From Nostoc sp. UHCC 0302 (GTDB lineage Bacteria > Cyanobacteriota > Cyanobacteriia > Cyanobacteriales > Nostocaceae), in NCBI RefSeq assembly GCF_038096175.1, contig NZ_CP151100.1:1-64000 (forward strand): a stretch of 64,000 nt of DNA, written 5' to 3'. The translations under genes and the position numbers were made by a program. How positions within the stretch are numbered: position 1 is the stretch's first letter; each line of letters opens with the position of its first letter. Below are positions 23,701 through 31,442 of this stretch, piece after piece. The notes beneath the pieces are model-generated. The model worked only from the letters and a program-made list of their open reading frames with translations, searched no databases and had not been told where the DNA came from.

Positions 23701-26398
23701 AGAAGAGTATCCAGCAGCCAGTCCTAATTTAGCTTTACAAACAATTTTAAATGATATTCATGAGCGCAATCAACTCAAAGGGCATACTGGTTGGGTTAAC
23801 AACGCAAGTTTTAGCGCAGATGGAAAACACATTGTCACGGCATCAAATGACAATACAGCCAGAGTTTGGGAGTTGTCTGGCAAACAAATAGCTGAGCTTA
23901 AAGGGCATACAAGTTATGTCAACAACGCCAGTTTTAGCGCAGATGGAAAACACATTGTCACGGCATCAAATGACAATACAGCCAGAGTTTGGGAGTTGTC
24001 TGGCAAACAAATAGCTGAGCTTAAAGGGCATACAAGTTATGTCAACAACGCCAGTTTTAGCGCAGATGGAAAACACATTGTCACGGCATCAAACGACAAT
24101 ACAGCCAGAGTGTGGGAGTTGTCTGGCAAACAAATAGCCGAACTTAAAGGGCATACAAGTTATGTCAACAACGCCAGTTTTAGCGCAGATGGAAAACACA
24201 TTGTCACGGCATCAGGTGACAATACAGCCAGAGTTTGGGACTTGGCGGGCAGACAAATAGCCGAACTTAAAGGGCATACAAGTTATGTCAGAAACGCCAG
24301 TTTTAGCGCAGATGGGAAACGCATTGTCACGGCATCTTTTGACAATACAGCCAGAGTTTGGGAGTTGTCTGGCAAACAAATAGCCCTTCTTAATGGGCAT
24401 ACTGATAGAGTCAACAACGCCAGTTTTAGCGCAGATGGAAAACAGATTGTCACGGCATCTTTTGACAATACAGCCAGAGTTTGGGACTTGGCGGGCAGAC
24501 AAATAGCCGAACTCAAAGGGCATACTAGTATTGTCTACAACGCTAGTTTTAGCGCAGATGGAAAACAGATTGTCACGGCATCTTTTGACAATACAGCCAG
24601 AGTGTGGGACTTGTCAGGCAAACCAATAGCCGAACTTAAAGGGCATACCAGTAGTGTCTTAAACGCCAGTTTTAGCGCAGATGGAAAACAGATTGTCACG
24701 GCATCTTTTGACAATACAGCCAGAGTTTGGGAGTTGTCTGGCAAACCAATAGCTGAGCTTAAAGGGCATACTAGTAGTGTCTTAAACGCCAGTTTTAGCG
24801 CAGATGGAAAACACATTGTCACGGCATCAGAGGACAGGACAGCCAGAGTGTGGGAGTTGTCTGGCAAACCAATAGCCCTTCTTAATGGGCATACTAGTAG
24901 TGTCAACAACGCCAGTTTTAGCGCAGATGGAAAACACATTGTCACGGCATCAGAGGACAGGACAGCCAGAGTGTGGGAGTTGTCTGGCAAACCAATAGCC
25001 CTTCTTAATGGGCATACTAGTAGTGTCAACAACGCCAGTTTTAGCGCAGATGGAAAACACATTGTCACGGCATCAGGTGACAATACAGCCAGAGTATGGG
25101 ACTTGTCAGGCAAACAAATAGCCCTTCTTAATGGGCATACTGGTATTGTCTTCAACGCCAGTTTTAGCGCAGATGGAAAACACATTGTCACGACATCAGG
25201 TGACAATACAGCCAGAGTATGGGACTTGTCAGGCAAACAAATAGCCCTTCTTAATGGGCATACTGGTATTGTCTTCAACGCCAGTTTTAGCGCAGATGGA
25301 AAACACATTGTCACGGCATCAGGTGACAATACAGCCAGAGTATGGGACTTGTCAGGCAAACAAATAGCCCTTCTTAATGGGCATACTGGTATTGTCTTCA
25401 ACGCCAGTTTTAGCGCAGATGGAAAACACATTGTCACGGCATCAAATGACAATACAGCCAGAGTGTGGGACTTAGCGGGCAAACAAATAGCCGAACTTAA
25501 AGGGCATACTAGTACTGTCTACAACGCCAGTTTTAGCGCAGATGGGAAACGCATTGTCACGGCATCCTGGGACAATACAGCCAGAGTGTGGGACTTGGCG
25601 GGCAAACAAATAGCCGAACTTAAAGGGCATACTAGTACTGTCAGAAACGCCAGTTTTAGCGCAGATGGAAAACACATTGTCACTGCATCCACAGACGGTA
25701 CAGCCAGAGTGTGGCGTGTGGATAGCCTTAATGAACTGTTGTCTCGCGGTTGTCAATGGTTGAACGATTATCTAGTAATTAATCCAAAAGACCTACAAAC
25801 ATTAACTGTTTGTCAAAATAAATCAAACTTAATGGCAGCAGCACCGTTTTTGGTTAAAGAAGGAGAACAAGAAGCTAAATCTGGGAATATTGAGAATGCG
25901 ATCGCTACGTTCCAAACAGCCTTGAAATGGAGTCCTAACCTAAAATTTGACCCTAAAGTAAAAGCAACTGTGTTAGCTAATAGAAGTAAAGCTGAAAGGT
26001 TGATACAAGAAGCGAAAAAGATTGTGGACGAGGGCAAGGTTAAAGAAGCATTAGTAGCTTACAATGAAGCTCAAAAGTTAGATCCACAAGTTGAAATTTC
26101 TGCGGACTCTTGGAACTTACTTTGTTGGCAAGGTAGTTTATACAAACAAGCTGCTGATGTCATGCCTGCCTGCAACAAAGCCGTAGCTCTTTCCCCTAAC
26201 GATCGCAATATCCAAGACAGCCGTGGGTTAGCCAGAGCATTGACAGGGGACTTCAAAGGAGCAATTGCAGACTTTGAGGCATACATTGTTCAGGCTGATG
26301 GAGATAGTAAAGCACAACGGCAGCGTTGGGTGAAAGAGTTACGCGCTGGTAAGAATCCGTTTACAGATGCAGAACTCAAGAAACTGCGTGACGAGTAG
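20735..26398 (+). CDS. Giant STAND NTPase with TPR and 16 WD40 repeats
   Basis: An 1,887-residue protein. Residues 1-175 look like an NTPase-like fold without a Walker A. TPR-like helices follow (about 185-430). The STAND NTPase (about 465-790) has Walker A GQSGVGKS (515-522) and Walker B LIFDQFEEFF (D616). A hydrophobic helix (about 914-935) probably anchors it in the membrane. Residues about 1015-1665 are 16 WD40 blades of 41 residues, nearly identical apart from a few positions. A TPR-like tail closes it (1680-1880). STAND proteins oligomerise when the repeat domain binds a ligand. With the ATPase gene 28 bp upstream, it forms a candidate two-gene sensing or defence system. It converges on the minus-strand gene ending at 26412. 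Confidence 0.85.
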   Translation: MDIQRQSDEPIDNERSLQQLAWTLQASVGQFKLIWARCNYSDLRTRLIARLSEICKIKIQILQLKESEKTLFTAIRSELQPDTQALMIVGWESLQDLPQMLTSANQVREEFRKNLSIPVVVWISEEIHHTIMEIAPDLESWGTSRSFAIAPDDLTQFIKQLADEYFGGSLSINDYSILELELEAAQRELRSNDQETEANLASVLGFVKQTNKKIDEALEYYQKARAIWQQLNNTQRQGKILGEIAYCYYLKASKIKDTAHPDWQATRQYTQEYIAFINEANSQELTASSITKFGYILCDLKEWEKLKKLAQQALQVHQANIQLIELALDYSFLAQVALAQSHWSEAKELALQALDVLPRNSGTEVVPDLSQESIKLHDSSFYKYILAQAEYKLGLTQEAIVNLEAARDASSPIKDLQLHLDILNYLQRLYFEKKEYLKAYETKQQQRSVEQQFGLRAFIGAGRLQSTKLAQISLNKTDIQESIAPEIAASGRLLDVERLVERLGRHDHKLIVIHGQSGVGKSSLLNAGLVPALKNKSVGIQDYLPVAMRVYTNWVEELARLMQEALQQKGRARSEESKELEVPGLEIQASATDPTLLISQLQENEKRNLKTVLIFDQFEEFFFTYTQETQRQQFFEFLGECLNILSVKVILSLRVDYLHYLLECNRLESMTIIGKDILSSNVLYELGNFSLDDTKSIIQRLTQTANFELEPALIEQLVQDLAKELGKVRPIELQIVGAQLQTDNITTLGEYQQHGPKEELVKRYLAEVVNDCGIENQQIAEILLYLLTDEKGTRPLKTRVELERELQALAANATTDSNRLDLVLEIFVKSGVAVLIPENPFDHYQLVHDYLAAFIRQQQEPKLNELMAELERERKKSLLAQEQRLLAQEQLQQSEQAKQILAAANTKAGQRIRLGSGVLGISLVLAAGITAFFTNQAYRTSQEAQTGTRLERQGITAWQNFQLQEIEPLMLAMQAGQELQRLVKDKRPLEEYPAASPNLALQTILNDIHERNQLKGHTGWVNNASFSADGKHIVTASNDNTARVWELSGKQIAELKGHTSYVNNASFSADGKHIVTASNDNTARVWELSGKQIAELKGHTSYVNNASFSADGKHIVTASNDNTARVWELSGKQIAELKGHTSYVNNASFSADGKHIVTASGDNTARVWDLAGRQIAELKGHTSYVRNASFSADGKRIVTASFDNTARVWELSGKQIALLNGHTDRVNNASFSADGKQIVTASFDNTARVWDLAGRQIAELKGHTSIVYNASFSADGKQIVTASFDNTARVWDLSGKPIAELKGHTSSVLNASFSADGKQIVTASFDNTARVWELSGKPIAELKGHTSSVLNASFSADGKHIVTASEDRTARVWELSGKPIALLNGHTSSVNNASFSADGKHIVTASEDRTARVWELSGKPIALLNGHTSSVNNASFSADGKHIVTASGDNTARVWDLSGKQIALLNGHTGIVFNASFSADGKHIVTTSGDNTARVWDLSGKQIALLNGHTGIVFNASFSADGKHIVTASGDNTARVWDLSGKQIALLNGHTGIVFNASFSADGKHIVTASNDNTARVWDLAGKQIAELKGHTSTVYNASFSADGKRIVTASWDNTARVWDLAGKQIAELKGHTSTVRNASFSADGKHIVTASTDGTARVWRVDSLNELLSRGCQWLNDYLVINPKDLQTLTVCQNKSNLMAAAPFLVKEGEQEAKSGNIENAIATFQTALKWSPNLKFDPKVKATVLANRSKAERLIQEAKKIVDEGKVKEALVAYNEAQKLDPQVEISADSWNLLCWQGSLYKQAADVMPACNKAVALSPNDRNIQDSRGLARALTGDFKGAIADFEAYIVQADGDSKAQRQRWVKELRAGKNPFTDAELKKLRDE
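23779..25725 (+). repeat. Tandem array of 123-bp WD40 units (16 copies)
   Basis: Sixteen in-frame copies share long identical blocks (NASFSADGK, IVTAS, TARVW). Differences cluster at the two residues after GHT, the residue before NASF, the residue after TAS and the following D-x position, and E-L-K versus L-L-N at unit ends. This is a pattern of homogenised frames with hypervariable surface positions. Confidence 0.95.
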
Positions 26399-26411
26399 AT
26401 GATTTTTATAA

Positions 26412-27104
26412 TTACACAGTAGAGTTTGCCACAGCCTTCCCCACAAACACCGCCACACACTCCCCACTGAACACCTTCTGCCCTCGCCTCCCACAGCGCA
26501 CCTCCAGAAACCCCCCTGGTTCCCAGTAGTCCTTTACTACTCCCGGTTGCCACTGGCGAGAGACGAGGTTGTAAACCTGTACTGGAGTTCCAATCGGTAC
26601 ATCTGCAATAACCTCCACGTTCTCCCAGCCGGAAGGCAGATGGTCGTAGCTCTTGACTCCACCAAGCAGTTCGGGAATGGTCAGATGTTCGGTAGTAGAT
26701 TTGACTGGGGTAAGGATACTCTCATTGTGAGTACCCAAGGATTCATCTGTAGGTTGTTCTGTTGCCAGGACGATGGTTTGGGCTACTGTACCATTGTCAC
26801 TATTGAATGGTGATGTGTTTGACTTGGAAACAAAGTTGTAATATTCTTTACTTTGTTTTTTGTGAGGAGTCTGGGTATCGGTTAATCCGCTACCCTTATT
26901 TAACTCAGTGGCAGTTTCAAGGGTAAGAACTGTATTCGTATCCTTTGGATAATTTACAATTTTACTAATTTCTCCACCCCATAGATGCGGCAGCGATCGC
27001 AGTACACTTCCCGCCCAACGATATGCCTGTGGCAGAAATCCTCTGTCTTCTCGAAACACAACAAGGTAATATCTGCACTCGCCTGCTGCTGCTTCCTCAC
27101 CCAA
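26412..27104 (-). CDS. Hypothetical protein, SH3-like C-terminus, uncertain start
   Basis: A 230-codon frame. The first 50 codons overlap the DUF488 gene in another frame and are probably not translated as such. From about 26960 down it looks coding: a Thr/Ser-rich linker, then a compact domain (VIADVPIGTPVQVYNLVS, WQPGVVKDY) that resembles a small beta-barrel. No ATG, GTG or TTG occurs between the DUF488 stop and residue 100, so either the ATG at 27104 is used with a 150-base overlap, or the gene is a fragment. Its neighbours are small replicon genes. Function unknown. Confidence 0.4.
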   Translation of the reverse strand: MGEEAAAGECRYYLVVFREDRGFLPQAYRWAGSVLRSLPHLWGGEISKIVNYPKDTNTVLTLETATELNKGSGLTDTQTPHKKQSKEYYNFVSKSNTSPFNSDNGTVAQTIVLATEQPTDESLGTHNESILTPVKSTTEHLTIPELLGGVKSYDHLPSGWENVEVIADVPIGTPVQVYNLVSRQWQPGVVKDYWEPGGFLEVRCGRRGQKVFSGECVAVFVGKAVANSTV

Positions 27105-27328
27105 AGTTCAATCAACTGTTGCCGCTCCTGAAGAACCAACAGAAACCGACGCTCGTACTCAAGTTCAGCTTCAGCATTTTGGGCTGATGACTTCCACCAC
27201 TTCAGGAGTTCTGGAGTTGGTGCGAACAGGGGAAGGTGTTTGCCTTTCCAGTTTTTGGGAGGGTACAGCGAGATTGAGATGCTCTCGCCTCGGATTTCGC
27301 CACGATAGAATGAGGTGAAGACTGTCAT
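26954..27328 (-). CDS. DUF488-family protein
   Basis: A 124-residue protein with DUF488 hallmarks: an N-terminal FTSFYRGEIRGESISISLYPPK block and a C-terminal LLCFEKTEDFCHRHIVGREV block, in which the Cys-His-Arg triad is a likely metal or active site. DUF488 proteins occur in phages, plasmids and defence-related loci, and their biochemical role is not established. The start overlaps the stop of the upstream gene by 4 bases (27325-27328), which marks translational coupling in the minus-strand operon. Confidence 0.65.
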   Translation of the reverse strand: MTVFTSFYRGEIRGESISISLYPPKNWKGKHLPLFAPTPELLKWWKSSAQNAEAELEYERRFLLVLQERQQLIELWVRKQQQASADITLLCFEKTEDFCHRHIVGREVYCDRCRIYGVEKLVKL

Positions 27329-27795
27329 AATCGCACTTTCTGCAAATCGTAGTCAGTCACCCGCGCGATGGAATCTCTGGATGTGAAAACCTCGTCGCCT
27401 TTTTCCGATATGCCAGGGGACATCCATTCGATGCTGTAGAACCACGCATCGGTAATCAAATGTATGCCCTGGACAATCCGAATCGGTGGCCCATCGCCAT
27501 GAAACCGAAACTTGACCAACTCGCCCAATCGAAACACAGGTTTTTCTTTAGTAATCGGTTGTAAATTACCAGTACCGATGATTTGGTCACTATAGACAGT
27601 AATATTGTCATTACCAGTAACAACTTCATACTTCCAACCCTGTGGCGACCATTCGACACCGCAGCAGTAACCGAATGCTTTGGCAGGCTTCACGTACACT
27701 CGCTCAAGCAGACTTATCAGTAACGGCGGGATTCGTTGACCCCACGGTGGGGAGATGTACCAGCACTGTTCTAAGTCGTGGACAAGATTAGTCAT
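27325..27795 (-). CDS. DUF1392-like protein
   Basis: A 156-residue protein beginning with a WYISPPWGQRIPPLL motif and containing VFGYCCGV-like (AFGYCCGVEWS) and WFYSIEWMSP blocks. It resembles Nostoc DUF1392 proteins known mainly from plasmids and accessory regions; this is from memory of the family. The predicted fold is beta-rich, without membrane segments. It overlaps its neighbours by 4 bases on both sides (27792-27795, 27325-27328), so it is embedded in an operon. Function unknown. Confidence 0.5.
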   Translation of the reverse strand: MTNLVHDLEQCWYISPPWGQRIPPLLISLLERVYVKPAKAFGYCCGVEWSPQGWKYEVVTGNDNITVYSDQIIGTGNLQPITKEKPVFRLGELVKFRFHGDGPPIRIVQGIHLITDAWFYSIEWMSPGISEKGDEVFTSRDSIARVTDYDLQKVRL

Positions 27796-28556
27796 ACAGA
27801 TGCCTCCTGCTTTGATACTAAACCCGACAAGTAATCAATTCGTTTCCATGCAACAGCAGCCTGACGTGGAGAACAACTCAACCCATAAGCGCGACGTGCA
27901 TCGTAATTACCTTTGATACCCTTGGCTACTCCAATGGGAATCCCAAAAGCCACCTCACGAATACCGGGTTCAAAGCTTCGGTCTTCATGAGAGAACCGTA
28001 CTTGCGTAATCTGATTTCTAATTTGGTCTGCCCAGGGGGTTGGCTGTTGACGGTAGAATAAGCCATCGGCGTAGGTAATGATAAAGACTCTTTCTCTTTG
28101 ATGTGGCAAGCCGAGGCAGGACGCGGGTATAGTTTCCCATTCACATACGTACCGGATTTGGGAAAGGTCTTCGAGGACTGTTGCCATCCCTCTAGCGAGT
28201 AGCCCTGTGGGGTTTTCGATGAGAGCGATTGCTGGTCTACACTGGTTGATGATACGAAACATTTCGCGCCACAGTCCAGACCTGGGGTCGTTGAGTCCTT
28301 TTTTGTCTCCAGCGTTACTGGTGCCACTACAGGGAAATCCGCCGCACAAAATGTCGAATTGTCGTCGGTGGCAGTGGTAGTTGGTAATATCTGCGTGGAT
28401 TGGAATTCCTGGTTGTTCATGGCGCAATTGGGATTGAGAATAAGGGGAGATTTCAACAAATTGCTGGACTCGAAATTTGTGGGATAGACGAGCGGCTAAT
28501 ATTCCGTGATGGCAGAGTCCGCCGATGCCGGAGAAAAGAGAAAGGACTGATTTCAT
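27792..28556 (-). CDS. DNA (cytosine-5) methyltransferase
   Basis: A 254-residue C5 methyltransferase: motif I LFSGIGGL (SAM binding, about residues 7-14), motif IV with catalytic cysteine GGFPCSGTS, motif VI in IENPTGLL (ENP where most have ENV), and motif VIII in LPHQRERVFII. It is shorter than classical Dcm/HhaI enzymes (about 330-470 residues) and has almost no target-recognition domain, as in some phage and plasmid orphan enzymes. No restriction endonuclease adjoins it, so modification or anti-restriction is likelier than full restriction. It overlaps the ASCH gene by 4 bases. Confidence 0.85.
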   Translation of the reverse strand: MKSVLSLFSGIGGLCHHGILAARLSHKFRVQQFVEISPYSQSQLRHEQPGIPIHADITNYHCHRRQFDILCGGFPCSGTSNAGDKKGLNDPRSGLWREMFRIINQCRPAIALIENPTGLLARGMATVLEDLSQIRYVCEWETIPASCLGLPHQRERVFIITYADGLFYRQQPTPWADQIRNQITQVRFSHEDRSFEPGIREVAFGIPIGVAKGIKGNYDARRAYGLSCSPRQAAVAWKRIDYLSGLVSKQEASV

Positions 28557-28948
28557 AAGGCGATCGCACTCCTGACCAAATCGTCTGGTACTTCAAAAAT
28601 CCCCAACTGCCCAATGTAGGGAATCGGTGTAATCTCTCGCGGGTTCTCTAGCTGCCAATGGTACTGCCCAGGCATCCCCCAGCCATCAGCAACTTGTGAA
28701 AACTGACAGTCAACTATTGTGACTACGCCGATGACTTGACCACGACGGAGACTTTTTAGTTCTGGTATAAACACGCCCATACTTTGACAAAAGATGGAGG
28801 CGCTTTCGTATTCCTTCTTGGTACACTTTTTTGCAGCATGGATGAGAATATCACCTCGGTAGTTGATGGGCCAGCCACGATTTTCTATGTCTTTGGTGGA
28901 GTAAATGATTCCCCATGCCCAAGGCTGACGAACGGATATCGCTTTCAT
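28553..28948 (-). CDS. ASCH-domain protein
   Basis: A 131-residue protein with the ASCH opening MKAISVRQPWAWGI and the IENRGWPINYRGDILIHAAK block. ASCH domains have a PUA-like beta-barrel that binds RNA or modified nucleotides; one member hydrolyses N4-acetylcytidine. Here it overlaps the C5 methyltransferase by 4 bases, so it may work on or recognise modified bases of the same element. That link is inferred. Confidence 0.8.
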   Translation of the reverse strand: MKAISVRQPWAWGIIYSTKDIENRGWPINYRGDILIHAAKKCTKKEYESASIFCQSMGVFIPELKSLRRGQVIGVVTIVDCQFSQVADGWGMPGQYHWQLENPREITPIPYIGQLGIFEVPDDLVRSAIAL

Positions 28949-28958
28949 GTACCACCCT

Positions 28959-29339
28959 CTAGAAATTCAGTAGTTGAACATAAGCATCTAAAGCTGCAAG
29001 TGCCGGATGTGGATGTATTTGCGACTTCAGCCCGTTACAGATTGTGGCGATAGTTCCAAGCTCTATGAAAGTGAAGTTGATATTAGTCTGACGGACAGAA
29101 CAGCGATGTAGAACTGTCAGAAGAACGAAATTTAACTGTCTAAGAATTACATCTTCAGCTACATGAAGCCGCCAAGTAAGGTTTTCGGAAGTAACCGAGC
29201 GCCAGGGGTTGTCAAAAGAACATTTTTCAAATTCGGGCAGCACTTTTACTTTAAACCTGTAATCCCGGTCAGTGGTAGAGCATTCATCTGGAGCAAGAGT
29301 TGCCCATTGCTGTAGAAGTTGTTGATAGGTTTCAATCAT
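28959..29339 (-). CDS. Hypothetical protein
   Basis: A 126-residue soluble protein I do not recognise (starts MIETYQQLLQQWATLAPDEC). It looks mixed helical with a central NLTWRLHVAEDVILRQ block. Its start overlaps the end of the 63-residue gene upstream by 8 bases, and its stop lies 11 bp before the ASCH gene, so it belongs to the same operon. Confidence 0.55.
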   Translation of the reverse strand: MIETYQQLLQQWATLAPDECSTTDRDYRFKVKVLPEFEKCSFDNPWRSVTSENLTWRLHVAEDVILRQLNFVLLTVLHRCSVRQTNINFTFIELGTIATICNGLKSQIHPHPALAALDAYVQLLNF

Positions 29340-29523
29340 TCTCAGTTTCTTGCCTTGCGTAGAAAACGATTTTTACTTCGTCAGAGCTTCTTTCAACTTG
29401 AAATGTGATCATCTCAATTTCATGGTCAGAATTGGTCAGATCCTTAAATGCTTTGGCAATAGCGGATTCAATTTGTAAGCCGGAAAAGTTTTGGAGATGC
29501 CCTGGTTTAGATTGGTTGTGCAT
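29332..29523 (-). CDS. Hypothetical small protein
   Basis: A 63-residue acidic protein (contains LQNFSGLQIESAIAKAF and ITFQVERSSDEVKIVFYA). The second half has a beta-strand pattern. It sits 11 bp after the 29534 gene and overlaps the next by 8 bases. Not recognised. Confidence 0.45.
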   Translation of the reverse strand: MHNQSKPGHLQNFSGLQIESAIAKAFKDLTNSDHEIEMITFQVERSSDEVKIVFYARQETEND

Positions 29524-29533
29524 ATTGTTGTAT

Positions 29534-29740
29534 TTATTTAGTGGTGTTTCTTACTTGTTGGAGAAAATTAGGTAGTAAAGATTTCAAAGAGTTATCTATC
29601 ACAAGTTCCTTATTCCTGACTTGACGAAAGATAATTTTTGTAACTTCACAAGCTTCATTGAATGAACAATCAAGCTGGTCTTGAATTATTAAAGTTAGCT
29701 TGGTGGTTTCGTTCAAAAGTTCGATGCTGTATTTCATCAA
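29534..29740 (-). CDS. Hypothetical small protein
   Basis: A 68-residue, probably helical protein (LDCSFNEACEVTKIIFRQVR). It is the first of a run of short genes after dnaB, separated from it by 118 bp. Not recognised. Confidence 0.45.
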   Translation of the reverse strand: MMKYSIELLNETTKLTLIIQDQLDCSFNEACEVTKIIFRQVRNKELVIDNSLKSLLPNFLQQVRNTTK

Positions 29741-29857
29741 TTATAACTTTCCTTGTTCCTTCAAATTTCTGGTAATTGACCCAATATTCTCCTATTCTAA
29801 ATAGTATTTTCCTCAACTTTTTGGAGATTATTTTTCAGATTGTTAGGCTCTAACTGA

Positions 29858-31255
29858 TTAGTTAAATGTGTGATTTCTCGCTAAGTTCTTAAACTGTCCA
29901 AATCGTTCATCGAATAAGAGATTAACAGTTGTCTCGCTGCTAAAGCGACTCTTGAGAACTGAAACTTCAAAAATGCCTTTTTGGGTAGATTGTTTATCGT
30001 AGTAATCTTCACGGTACAATCCCAACATGACAGCAGCTTCTTGTTCAAATCCTCCAGATTCTCGAAAATCTGCTTTTGTTGGACGTTTTTCGGAGCGAGA
30101 ATCAACTTCTCTTTTTAACTGTGCTAATCCCAAGACAGCGCAATTGAATTGTTTAGCGATCGCTCTTAATTGTTTCAAAATAGAGTCGATTTCTTGTACA
30201 CGATTTTCTCCACGTTCACGGCGCATTGGTTCAATTAACTGCACGTAATCAATAATTACCAAACTGACTTCTCCACACTGGGAAGCAACATCTTGCAAAT
30301 GAGCTTTAATTTGGGAAGTGGTAATAACTGGATCATCATTTAACCAGAAAGGTAATCCCATCGCTTCGGCACAAGATTGAGCTAAAGGATTCCAATGAGA
30401 TTGATGAAGTGCGTTACGTTTAAAAAGCAAGTCACAAGGAATGTGGGGTGCTGCAAGCCTTGAGAGGGTCTTTTTGACCATTTGTGAGGCGGACATCTCT
30501 AAAGCGAAATAAGCGGTTGTTAATCCGCTAGCAGCAGCCCTCAATCCGATATCTAATGCCCAGGTAGATTTACCAATTCCCCCACGACCACCAACAACGG
30601 TTAGGCTACCAAAGGGTAAACCACCAATCACCTCATCCAAATCATAGAACCCTGTGGGGATACTGACTTCAATCGCATCCTCACCACTATTAGCCAATTC
30701 TATCTCGGCGTAAACTTGGGGGATAATGTCAGCCAGAGGTCTAATGCGTTGGTCTTGAGTTGATTGCCGCAGTACTAGCAGCTTCTGCTGTCCCATTTCG
30801 ATAACATCAGATGCTCTTAACTCCATAACTGGGGCATCCATCGCTGCTCGGATCATTTCGTTGGCAGTTTTGATCACTGCTCGGAGGCGTGCTTTTTCTC
30901 GAACTAGTTCTGCAAGAGCATCAATGTTGACAGCACTCACGCAGGAATTAACCAAAGAGGCAAGCTTGTTTCTACCTCCAACGCGAGCTAAAAGGTCATG
31001 AGATTCTAACCAGTTGGCTACGAATAACAAATCTGTGGGTTGCCCAGCGTTGTGCAATCGCACTGCTGAAGAGTAAATATCCTTGTGGGAAGAAACGTAA
31101 AAATCATCTGGCTGTAAAATCTTGATCACACGAGCGATCGCTTCATTGTCGAATAAGATACCACCTAGCACAGCTTCTTCCGCTTCTATCGCCTGGGGTG
31201 GTAAACGGTCAGGCATTGAAATTACGTTATCTGGGGCAAAATCTGGTGAAAACAT
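29858..31255 (-). CDS. dnaB: Replicative DNA helicase DnaB
   Basis: A 465-residue hexameric replicative helicase. The N-terminal primase-interacting domain (about 15-115, LPPQAIEAEEAVLGGILFD) is followed by a linker and a RecA-like motor domain with Walker A GGRGGIGKST and the conserved LVIIDYVQL and SGGFEQEA segments. Length is typical and there is no intein. Placement beside an HTH protein and orphan methyltransferases, and the likelihood that the chromosome has its own copy, suggest this is the helicase of a plasmid or phage-like replicon. A heptamer-repeat element separates it from the upstream HTH gene. Confidence 0.9.
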   Translation of the reverse strand: MFSPDFAPDNVISMPDRLPPQAIEAEEAVLGGILFDNEAIARVIKILQPDDFYVSSHKDIYSSAVRLHNAGQPTDLLFVANWLESHDLLARVGGRNKLASLVNSCVSAVNIDALAELVREKARLRAVIKTANEMIRAAMDAPVMELRASDVIEMGQQKLLVLRQSTQDQRIRPLADIIPQVYAEIELANSGEDAIEVSIPTGFYDLDEVIGGLPFGSLTVVGGRGGIGKSTWALDIGLRAAASGLTTAYFALEMSASQMVKKTLSRLAAPHIPCDLLFKRNALHQSHWNPLAQSCAEAMGLPFWLNDDPVITTSQIKAHLQDVASQCGEVSLVIIDYVQLIEPMRRERGENRVQEIDSILKQLRAIAKQFNCAVLGLAQLKREVDSRSEKRPTKADFRESGGFEQEAAVMLGLYREDYYDKQSTQKGIFEVSVLKSRFSSETTVNLLFDERFGQFKNLARNHTFN

Positions 31256-31284
31256 CGCTTTTTCTCCTATGCGGTTTTGGGAAA

Positions 31285-31442
31285 TCGAATCAGAATTCAG
31301 AAGTCAGAATTCAGGAGTCAGAATAAACAAGCAGAAAAATTTATTTCGAGGATTGAAATAGCTTGGTCTAAGCTATGATTCGTCCACTTGTCACACAATC
31401 TCTCATTCTGAATTCTGACTCCTTGCTCCTGAATTCTGTTTT
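31285..31442. repeat. Inverted heptamer-repeat element (AGAATTCAG type)
   Basis: Left arm units (CAGAATTCAGAAGTCAG, about 31290-31325) and inverted right arm units (TTCTGACTCC, CCTGAATTCTG, about 31402-31440) flank an 80-bp AT-rich core. The right arm forms the 3' end of the HTH gene's frame, so the element appears inserted there. Similar sequence lies at 41091-41240 and 41505-41632. Confidence 0.7.

Noticed and set aside
23779-25725. Regular repeats considered as a CRISPR array
   Set aside because: Units are 123 bp, in frame, with no spacers; they encode WD40 blades. No cas genes are in the window.
24212-25756. Long antisense frames through the WD40 array (up to 315 codons)
   Set aside because: They mirror the 123-bp repeats; the sense frame is the clear coding one.
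27926-28459. 177-codon frame within the C5 methyltransferase
   Set aside because: Shifted shadow of a gene with all methyltransferase motifs; no motifs of its own.
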